Assembly: GCA_025529335.1 (NCBI GenBank)
Contig: JAMYHX010000540.1
Coordinates: 1-27,467 of the forward strand
Source of the DNA: Rhizopus sp. PT2906
Taxonomy: Eukaryota; Mucoromycota; Mucoromycetes; Mucorales; Rhizopodaceae
Direction of reading: 5' to 3'
DNA: 27,467 bases
Shown here: piece by piece, positions 19,767-27,467 of the stretch
Layout of the letters: the number at the start of each line of letters is the position of its first letter
How positions within the stretch are numbered: position 1 is the stretch's first letter
The notes under the pieces: generated by a model
Seen by the model: the letters and a program-made list of their open reading frames with translations, nothing else
Told to the model about the DNA's origin: nothing
Databases searched by the model: none
Made by a program: the position numbers and the translations under genes

Positions 19767-22320
19767 ATGAGTAGATTAAAGTACTTTCGTTCAACATTGA
19801 CTGTACAAGATGATCATGACAACAATAGTAATAACCATGACTGGTCACCTGTTATAGATATGAAGACCTTTAGAGAAGCTTGCTTCAATGGTAATGCATA
19901 TACATGTATATATATATATATAACAGTAGTACTTATATATATATGTATATATATTAGGTATACCAGACGAACCAGGCTTGCGGTCAACAGCATGGAAAGT
20001 ACTTTTAGGCTATTTACCACCAGATAAAAGAACTTGGGCAAGCATACTGAAGAGCCAAAGATTGAGCTACTATGTAAAAAAAATGCAATTTATTATATAA
20101 CAAATCAATCGATGACTCGAAACTGATGTACATATATAATCATAACCACTATTAGAATTGGGTAAAGGATTTACTCGAGGATCCAGCAGAAGAGCCACCC
20201 TCTGTCGATCATGTAAATATCCATGCTTAATCTTTGACATCAATGTTTAATTTTATTATTTTAGCCTTTAAATGATCAACTGGGTTCCAAATGGGCGAGC
20301 TATTTTGAAGATAATACAACTTTAGAACAAATTGATAAGGACATCAGACGTACTTTACCAGATTTTGCATTCTTTCAGCTACATGTACCTTTAAATCCAT
20401 TGAACCCACTATCCCCTCCTCCTCCCCCTACTCAACAACATATTATTGATGATGGAGATCCACTCTTAGGTAACGGAGTCATACTCGAAGAACCACACAA
20501 TGAAAAGGATGGTAAAACACGACGATTTTCATTTGGCCTAAGAGGGAGACCAAGGTCATCCTCAACTGCATCCAAAAAGTCACTTAAACTCTCTACTATC
20601 TCGAGTCCTAATCCTGTAGCAGCAGCAGGGTCTACGTCAACACTAAACTCAGGAACAAGAGCAAGATCTAATTCGAAAAGTTCTGCACGTTCACTGTCAT
20701 CCGGCATGCTCGAAACTGGAAATGAAATCATTTCGGCACCTCGCAATATTGTACGCAAGTTATCTAGTGCATTCATAAAATCAAACCACTCGAGCAGCCT
20801 ATTACCCAAATTCAGCAAGAAGCACTCATCCTCAACAGCATCAATTCAGCATTTAGAACCCATATGTCCTTATATTTCAACACGCAGGTCGTTATTTAAG
20901 CGCATAGCCCATTTACATGATGAAAGCGGTAATAGAGAGCACGAGCAGCAATCAATGCTGGGTGATGCATACATTCAGGACTATCATTGGGAAGTGATTG
21001 AGCGTATTTTGTTTATTTATGCCAAATTGAATCCAGGTGTAGGCTATGTGCAAGGCATGAACGAATTACTTGCGCCTATTTACTATGTATTTGCTGCAAA
21101 GGCGGCAGATGATGATTCCGAGTCACAAGCATATGCAGAAGCAGACGCCTTTTTCGTATTTACCACTCTCATGTCGGATGTCAGAGATCATTTTGTGCGA
21201 TCTCTCGATTCAGATGCTTGTACAGGTATCAATGCAACCCTCTGGAGGATGAACCAGCGATTGGCATGGTATGATAGGGCTCTGTTTCGTAATTTACGGA
21301 AAAAGGACGTCAAGGAACAATACTATGCGTTCAGATGGATCACTGTCTTGTGTTCCCAAGAATGGGATCTGCCTGATGTAATACGACTTTGGGATTCTAT
21401 ATTAGCAGATAGAGCGATGCAGGAAGAAGATAAAGAACAAAACAGTCGATTTGAATTTTTACTAGACTTTTCTGTTGCCATGCTTGTGTAAGTGATGATA
21501 GATTACCCCCAAAAAAAAATATAAAAATTAACCTTATGTAATAGCTGTATACGTCAGGAACTTATGAATGGTGACTTTTCTGAAAATATGCGCATTTTAC
21601 AGGTAATTCATATCTCACCTAAAAAAAAAAAAAAAAAAGAAAAAAAAAAACTTATCTTTCTTGTAGAATTATCCAATTGATGATTTACAAATTGTGCTGA
21701 ATACAGCAAATGCAATTCGAGAAGCACGATCACAAATAGCCGCATCGGGGAAAGTGATACCAGGAGTAGCCAATGATAAGAGAGGCAGTGGATTATTCAA
21801 CGGTGACTGGAGCGATACGTCTTCCATGTCATCCACTGGATCAATTCGACTGAAAAAATTAAAAGACACAACAGATATGGCTAGAGCTAGTATAGACTCA
21901 TTACGTAAAGGATCCAAGGAATCATTAGACGAAATTTTTAGAAGAAGCCTTACCATTACACGTCACAGCCTTGATGATTTTGAAAGAAAACGGGCATCAA
22001 CAGGCAATATGATGTCACGAAGCTTATCACAAAAGTTTAGCTTTGCTAATAACCTAGCAGCCAAAGTAAAGCGCACGACATCTGTTCGCTCTGCCCAAAT
22101 AGAAAACGAAGGACACAAGGATTGGGAGTATGGTCCATTGAATGAGAAGGACAATAGAGTCAATAGATCCAGCTCACTTCTCAATAGGTTTTCACAAATG
22201 GTCTCTAACAATCCAGTGGGGCCTTATCGCCCACTTCAAAGATCAGTACAAGGGAAGCATGACACTCCACCTACGAATAATTTAAATAATACAGCAAGGA
22301 CTTACAAAGGCTATGTTTAA
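19767..22320 (+). CDS. TBC1D13: Rab GTPase-activating protein, TBC1D13 type
   Basis: Six exons: 19767-19890, 19958-20073, 20156-20212, 20265-21487, 21545-21602 and 21667-22320, giving 743 residues. TBC1D13 is a RabGAP; the mammalian protein acts on Rab35 and affects membrane recycling. Seen: the N-terminal piece GIPDEPGLRSTAWKVLLGYL; PLNDQLGSKWASYFEDN; the arginine finger in IDKDIRR (R128); the glutamine finger in GYVQGMNE (Q362); AFRWITVLCSQEWDLPDVIRLWDS; and MNGDFSENMRILQNYPIDD. All match animal TBC1D13 in order. Two parts are unlike the animal protein: a Ser-rich low-complexity insert of about 130 residues between the two catalytic fingers (about 145-300), and a Ser-rich tail of about 210 residues after the TBC domain. 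Both catalytic residues are present, so it should be active. Confidence 0.94.
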
Positions 22321-22434
22321 ACTTTGCTTCCTATCTATTTATTCATGTTTATTTTGTACCATACTTTTATTAACTAGAAGACTAATGAATAAAAATAACG
22401 TCTTATTTATTTTGTACTTACCGAGGCGTTAAGG

Positions 22435-22462
22435 AATGCACTGCCGTTATAGACAGCGCATT
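22435..22462 (-). other. Strong hairpin just downstream of the TnpB/Fanzor relic
   Basis: Arms 22435-22445 (AATGCACTGCC) and 22452-22462 (GACAGCGCATT) pair over 11 bp around a 6-nt loop. Read as minus-strand RNA, two of the pairs are G-U. It begins 18 nt past the stop codon of the TnpB/Fanzor-like frame (22480-22482). Guide RNAs of TnpB and Fanzor nucleases usually lie at or just beyond the 3' end of the nuclease gene, so this may be a piece of such an RNA. That role is inference. Confidence 0.45.
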
Positions 22463-22479
22463 GAATCCAGGGAGCACCG

Positions 22480-23165
22480 TTAATCTTCTGAAGGTCTTTT
22501 GACGGGGGGAGGACTTTCATTGTCGTATTTTGATTTGTAAACAAAGATACCATATATATTTAATGCACCATTCACATCGCGATTCCAAACCGTACCACAA
22601 GATTCACACTTGAGGACAGAGTATACTCTTCGCTTTGATCCGGTAATTGAGATGTTATTTAATTGTTTGGATTTGCACTTGTTACATATCTGACTTGTTA
22701 AGTACTCGTCAACCGAAACAAATTCGGTCTCCCCCGTTGAATTGTTTGCATTTTCGTTTGATTTCTTCAGTAATTCGTTTTGTAGGTGCAGCTCGTTTTC
22801 CTTTCATACTCAATAAAAGAACCATTTTCGAACGCAATGATTCGCTTCCGTTGAGAGGAGGAAGGGAGATCAGCAGGAGATAGAGGTACATGTTTGATTT
22901 TGTTTGGGGTTTGATTTTTAGCGCCAACTGTACTTGATATGCCATACTTTCTGCTGTTATCAAAGAGTCTTTTAACAATTTCTTGAGTTCCTTTTTGCTT
23001 GTTGGTATAAGTCTTGAACATTAATTGAATAAATTTGTTTGCGTTTGTGCAAACAAAGAAGGGAACCCGCGATCGACAGTTAACGGACCCTTAATAAATG
23101 CCATATCAACCTTATAACTTACATACCTTTGGAGGCGGAGGGTCATCGTCTTTCTTTCGCTTCAT
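22480..23165 (-). pseudogene. Truncated, frameshifted TnpB/Fanzor-like nuclease
   Basis: The C-terminal end is clear: VDEYLTS, then the zinc ribbon CNKC (22675-22686) and CESC (22597-22608), then TVWNRDVNGALN, where D (22576-22578) is the RuvC-III acidic residue of TnpB, IS605 OrfB and eukaryotic Fanzor proteins. Upstream, in two other frames, come KRIIAFENGSF and SMKGKRAAPTKRITEEIKRK, which match the Fanzor order (FG-GSF, KG---P). The frame changes near a T4 run at 22815-22818 and in a G5 run at 22731-22735; each fits one extra base. A possible first exon lies at 23127-23165 (MKRKKDDDPPPPK with a GTATGT donor). Total coding is about 230 residues against several hundred in intact relatives, so the N-terminal half with the first RuvC motif is missing or elsewhere. 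It is an RNA-guided-nuclease relic, surely inactive as assembled. Fanzors are known from Mucoromycota. Confidence 0.8.
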
Positions 23166-23464
23166 GTTGAAGTAAAGAAAAAAGGGAAAGGTAACTACGG
23201 ATAGCCCTGTCATGTTAAATTAACGATCAACAGCATTGTTTTTATAAATTAGTCATATTTTCTTTATTAGTAAAATGTTGGAATGAAAAGTCGCTCCACT
23301 TTCGACACACTACACACCTTATTGTGATCCTCAAAGTAGCTTTCTTTATAAAAGTAATGAATAAAGATATTAAACTGACACACGATGGTCATAAATTATC
23401 ATCTAAACACCAGGAACAGTGATTGAAGAAGTAACGGTGAAGAGGGAAAGAAGAAACACAAACC

Positions 23465-23945
23465 CTAATGATGCCCATATGCTCCATAATGAAATATCAA
23501 TATGCAATTCGTATACACGTATGCAGCATGTGCCTGGCTGATACCTTGAAAATGCTGCTCAAATACAGTGTTTGACGAAGATTTATTATTGCCTATCAAG
23601 GTACGAACAATATTACGGAAGCTTCTATCACTATACTTGACTGGGGTAACAGCAGCAATCTCCTTCACTATTGGCATGTTGTGATTGCGTCTATCGTCTT
23701 CTTCAATCAAATGCATTATTATCGATAACTTTGATAATATAAGACGATCCGCTTTCGGCAGAGTCATTATTGTTAGATCTGCCTTCACTGTTGGCGCTGG
23801 AGCCTTCATGATTGCTCAATATCCTATATGCATAATAATAAATGCGTATGAAGGGATTGTACTAGGCAAGCATACCTGAAAAGTTTCTTATAATCTCCTG
23901 GTCCATATTTTCATATCCACTGCTCTTCGCGCGATCCGAAAGGGT
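23465..23945 (-). pseudogene. Decayed minus-strand coding piece of unknown family
   Basis: On the minus strand, protein-like frames cover this stretch but do not join cleanly. One segment, about 23876-23940, encodes SSGYENMDQEIIRNFS and ends at a good donor (CAG/GTATGC). An acceptor (ATATAG) follows 48 nt later. Downstream, two frames look coding in part: one Ser/Asn-rich (NHEGSSANSEGRSNNNDSAE), the other containing EEDDRRNHNMPIVKEIAAVT and FRNIVRTLIGNNKSSS. No phase choice gives one uninterrupted protein. It lies on the same strand as, and upstream of, the TnpB/Fanzor relic, so it could be the lost N-terminal part of that gene or an unrelated gene cut by the LINE fragment. I do not recognise the family. 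Confidence 0.25.
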
Positions 23946-24836
23946 CTTTTCTCAAGTCGACGAACAGTTCAAGCTACTTTGCAGTTGATACCAGAAATTG
24001 GCCGCATTACCTTTGAGCCTCGCGACGATCTATCAACCTTGGGACCTCAGGTGTCAATGCCTGATAGATTTGACAACGCCTCCTTTTGGATTCCCTCATG
24101 TGCTCATTGGACAATCCCAAACCCCACGCGGAAATCCAATGCAGTACCTATTCTGATAGTCAAGACCCCTCTTGGTCAGCTCCGTTTCTTATGGCACAAA
24201 GACTATGATCTGCTTACACAATCACGCCATTCGCCTTTGGCTCTGCATCGTTCGCTGCTTCTTCGACCTCAGTACTGGTAAACTTTTTGGTTCCTAACTA
24301 TACCTCCCAAGGCATTCATACCACGGTTTCGCCTGTTACATGGCTACACCCCTACAGCTGCTTTACAGCATGCCTGGAATCCCAGCTTGACCACTTCCCC
24401 ACTCTGTAGACTCTGCCAATAAGACACAGAGACAAGTTTCCACCTCTTTGTAAGCTGCCCTCCCAAGCTTAATTTCTGGTTTTCCATTTTCGAGAGATAC
24501 TCTCTGCCGGACAAGTTCCTTACCGCAGATGAAATATGGTTTGTGCTTATTTCTTTTGTTACGATGGACGAACAAACTGTAGTCGATACGGATGCTCTTT
24601 GTTTCTTTGGTGCGAGTATCTCAACAATCTGGAAATACCACTGGCGGTGTGTATTTGATAACACTCCATGGCATACAATTACAGTCGTCAACAGCTTCGA
24701 ATTGAGGCATAGCGGATTCATGTCGTTGTTGCCTTTTGAACGGAAACTATCTTCCAGTATAGACACATAATATATTTTTAAACAATGTTAAATAAAGTCC
24801 ACACTTTCATACAAATATATATATATATATATATAA
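23880..24836 (+). mobile_element. LINE (non-LTR retrotransposon) ORF2 3' remnant
   Basis: One frame runs from 23880 to a stop at 24768-24770, broken by TAA codons at 24279-24281 and 24420-24422. After the second half of a reverse-transcriptase-type protein comes FWFLTIPPKAFIPRFRLLHG, then the zinc-binding RVT motif: CRLC, then TSFHLFVSCPPKLNFW (C-x2-C ... H-x4-C). This zf-RVT pattern is typical of LINE ORF2 C-termini. The polymerase domain is missing, so the copy is 5' truncated, as LINEs commonly are. The first 20-25 codons overlap the decayed minus-strand piece, so the true junction may be nearer 23945. A (TA)n tract at 24816-24836 follows the stop by about 45 bp and may be the 3' tail. I found no clear target-site duplication. 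Inactive. Confidence 0.8.
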
Positions 24837-24936
24837 AGCTGTGATGCGCCCGTGCGTATTTCCATATTTTTTTTAATAGTGGTTTATTTAGCAGGTGATA
24901 TTACAAGTTTTATTATTTCATAAATAAGGGAGAAGC

Positions 24937-26672
24937 TTAATGCTGTGACCATTGAATGGACTTCAAGTCAATACCTTCTTGAACCATTTCCCACAAAGGT
25001 GACATTTCTCTTAATCTATCAACGTGTTGGTTGACCTTTTTGATTACAAATTCAATTTCTTCATCAGTTGTGAATCGTCCAATACCAAAACGAATAGAAC
25101 TGTGTGCCATTTCATCATCTGCACCCAAAGCTCTCAAGACATAGGAAGGTTCAAGTGATGCAGAGGTACAAGCGGATCCAGAGGACAATGCAATATCCTT
25201 CAAAGCCATGATGAGTGATTCACCTTCGACATATGCAAATGATAAGTTGATACAACCAGGGTAGCTGTGCACAGGGTCACCGTTGCGATAAACATGTTCA
25301 ATCTTGGATGTAATTCCATCAATCAATCGTTTAGACAAGTTAGATATTCTTTGATGATCGTACTATGAATAGAATGAATAAACAATGAACATGTATACAC
25401 ATTTTATCCTTCAGAACCCCTGCACAATGGTCATCGTAAAAACATATTTTTACTCCACTGTAGCTTTTTTTTATATATAATAAACGTGCCGCATACAAAG
25501 CACGGTTCATCACTAGGATATATAATTATCTATAGCTTACCTCCATTTCTTCTATAGCGATCTTACAAGCCTCACCTAAACCGACAACAAGAGGATGAGG
25601 AAGGGTACCACTTCTGATACCTCTTTCCTGTCCACCACCGCTCTGCACCGCCTCCAAACGAACTCTTGGTCTTCTACGAACATAAAGAGCACCGACGCCT
25701 TTAGGGCCGTATAATTTATGACCCGAAATACTCATCAAGTCAATGTTCATGGAATTCACATCCAGAGGAACCTTACCGGCGGCCTGTGCAGCATCAGTAT
25801 GGAAGAAGACTTTTTTCGCCCTGCACAATTTACCAATTTCTTCAATAGGCTGGATAACACCAATTTCGTTATTAACGGTCATTATGGAGACAAGGGCGGT
25901 ATCAGGGCGGATGGCTTCCTCGAGTTTCTTCAAATCGACAAGGCCATTGGATTGAACTGGCAAGTAGGTTACGTCAAAGCCTTCTTGCTGCAAAGATCTA
26001 CAGGATTCCAAAATACATTTATGTTCCTATATTAAACGAATAAGCTCACTACTATGTATTCCCTCGTCTCTGTACTTACAGTTTGGGTAGTGATGATATG
26101 TCTCTTTTTGTTCTTGTAGAATCTGGCAACTCCCTTGATACTGATATTATTTGATTCAGTTGCACCAGAAGTAAAGATAATTTCTTTAGGGTCAGCATTA
26201 ATCAATTTGGCCACGTACTATGATAACAATGTTAGATAATTCTTTTTTTTTTACCCCTCAATATAATAAAAGATGTACCTCTCTAGCCTTTTCAACAGCT
26301 TCTTCAGTTTCCCAACCATATTTATGAGTTCTTGAATGAGGATTACCGTATAATTCAGTCATGTATGGAAGCATAGCATCTAACACACGGGGATCCATAG
26401 GACTAGTAGCTTGCATGTCAAGATAAATAGGTCGACCTTCATTTTTGATGGCTGTTTGTTCGAAACCTAATGAATCTATGACAAGACTATGTTTTAGTAT
26501 AAAACTATAACCCTTATCTCTTTAATTTACCTTCTGTTGGCTTAATAGCTTCCGCTTCCTGCTTGGTTGTCAATCCAGTAGAGAATGAACGATAAGTAGC
26601 AGGAATAGCTGTCTTTTTAGCTGTATAGAAGCTTGCTCTTAGAACAGATTGTCTTAATGTTCTTCCCAACAT
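24937..26672 (-). CDS. NFS1: Mitochondrial cysteine desulfurase
   Basis: Five exons on the complement: 26531-26672, 26279-26475, 26080-26217, 25541-26026 and 24937-25362, giving 462 residues. Nfs1 is the PLP enzyme that takes sulfur from cysteine and, with Isd11 and Isu1, starts iron-sulfur cluster assembly in the mitochondrial matrix; it also supplies sulfur for tRNA thiolation. Seen: a basic, Ser-rich presequence (MLGRTLRQSVLRASFYTAKK); YLDMQATSPMDPRVLDAMLP; GNPHSRTHKYGWE; TSGATESNN; HTDAAQAAGKV; the PLP lysine in SISGHKLYGPKG (K263); the catalytic cysteine in SSGSACTSASLEP (C386); and the conserved eukaryotic end SPLWEMVQEGIDLKSI-W-QH. Length and every key residue match human and yeast NFS1, so it should be functional. 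The start codon is preceded by a 92-codon upstream ORF that ends two bases before it. Confidence 0.98.
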
Positions 26673-27467
26673 GTTTATGCGTAGTAAACAAAAGAAGAAA
26701 AATGTGAGAGGGGGAGGAGGAAAAAAGTATCAGTGTGAAGAGTAATCCCGGTGACTGGGAATCTTCTTGACGAATAGCACAAAAGCTTTTTTATCAAGTT
26801 TTGATTGGACGATCGTTTTTTAATCTGATTCGCGCTTTTGCGGAGCAAAGACTGGTCTTTTTTTTTCTCCGTAGAACCGCCCTTGCTCTGCTGACAGTGG
26901 TGACAACATGTAGCACACCCTTTATCGTTGTCAATGATGAAGTGATAAGCCATCAGTGATAGAAATTGTATTTTATAAAAGAATTCTTTCTGCCAAGTAC
27001 CCCCAAAAAGTTCTCTTGACTGGCCTAGTCAATTCTTTCCAAGCGCTTGGTAGTTTGTCTAGTTTCATTCTTCGCTCTTGATTCGAAAGGAAGTCTTTAC
27101 GAATTGATATTATCTTGTATTGTTATACGCTCGAATGGATCATTGAAATGCTTTATATTGTGTTTATTAAAGCCAGGTTTGCAAATAAGACAAAGAGAGA
27201 TAAAGCGGGATGAAAGCTGCCCGCAATTATGCTTTCACAAAGCACACAGCAATAAGAGAGAGGGCATAAACTAAAAAACTGGACACCGCGAAGTGTCTTG
27301 CGCAGGACCAAAAAACCGAGATAGCGAGAACATAGTTCTTAAAATGGGCGCACCATTGTTGATATGAGGTGTCCATCGTTACCGTAGCTACACAGATTGG
27401 GATGAGACTAGACTGGGTAATCTTGGGATCCTCATACAACAAACTGAATTCGTCATACAAACGGTAA
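26673..27467. promoter_or_regulatory. NFS1 leader and upstream region to the window edge
   Basis: Upstream DNA of NFS1. On the NFS1 strand an ATG-initiated frame (26953 to 26675) encodes 92 residues with a Cys/His cluster (CATCCHHC) and ends in TAA two bases before the NFS1 ATG. Beyond it, another minus-strand frame is open from the window edge (27467) to 27227 and includes SSLIPICVATVTMDTSYQQW; it has no ATG near its start and no recognised family, and may be the end of a gene outside the window or chance. No other gene is supported. Confidence 0.4.

Noticed and set aside
20432..20818. 128-codon minus-strand ORF within TBC1D13
   Set aside because: Antisense of the Ser-rich insert; the plus strand is clearly the coding one.
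24279..24422. TAA codons in the LINE as evidence of a changed genetic code
   Set aside because: All intact host genes here end with ordinary stops, including TAA, so the two TAA codons are simply disabling mutations in a dead element.
24344..24766. 140-codon minus-strand ORF opposite the LINE
   Set aside because: The plus strand carries the recognisable zf-RVT motif in frame; the minus ORF has no family resemblance.
1..27467. tRNA or rRNA genes and CRISPR arrays
   Set aside because: I saw no cloverleaf-like box A/box B pairs, no rRNA stretches and no regularly spaced repeats. The TA and CT runs are simple microsatellites.

Overview
The window looks like nuclear DNA of an early-diverging fungus, most likely a Mucorales species (Mucor/Rhizopus relatives). 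The DNA is AT-rich. Genes are densely packed and carry many short introns (about 45-85 nt, GTAAG-type donors, YAG acceptors). Orthologues of core eukaryotic genes are present, including two that Saccharomyces lacks (SMU1 and TBC1D13). A LINE remnant of a type I associate with Mucoromycota and a TnpB/Fanzor-type relic lie in one gap. Species assignment is inference; no search was run.

Layout. Positions 1-333 (+) are the 3' end of an unidentified gene, followed by about 2.1 kb of non-coding DNA with an unusual inverted/tandem repeat. Three genes then run on the minus strand with only 80-91 bp between them: a KH-like fungal protein (4516-6465), the palmitoyltransferase SWF1 (2843-4424) and the small membrane proteolipid PMP3 (2421-2762). 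A major facilitator transporter (7099-8857, +) converges on the spliceosomal WD40 protein SMU1 (8960-10738, -). SMU1 shares a 125-bp divergent promoter with ORC2 (10864-12516, +), and that promoter carries two ACGCG boxes. A RhoGAP protein (12744-14064, -) diverges from an EI24/RRT8-like membrane protein (14668-15669, +). The latter converges on an NCLX-type sodium/calcium exchanger (15717-18223, -). The exchanger's first exon overlaps, in another frame, the end of an apparent N-terminal fragment of a peroxisomal ABCD transporter (18108-18766, -). A TBC1D13-type RabGAP (19767-22320, +) follows.

Between TBC1D13 and the mitochondrial cysteine desulfurase NFS1 (24937-26672, -) lies a 2.6-kb island of mobile-element debris. 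It holds a truncated, frameshifted TnpB/Fanzor-like nuclease with a strong hairpin just past its stop codon, a decayed minus-strand coding piece, and the 3' end of a LINE ORF2 with two in-frame stops. The last 0.8 kb holds the NFS1 leader, with a 92-codon upstream ORF, and an unidentified ORF running off the window edge.

Exon structures were worked out by hand from splice signals, reading-frame phase and family conservation. In every spliced gene listed the exon lengths sum to a multiple of three. The genes are mostly unrelated housekeeping functions (membrane traffic, splicing, replication, Fe-S assembly, ion transport), and I see no metabolic gene cluster.
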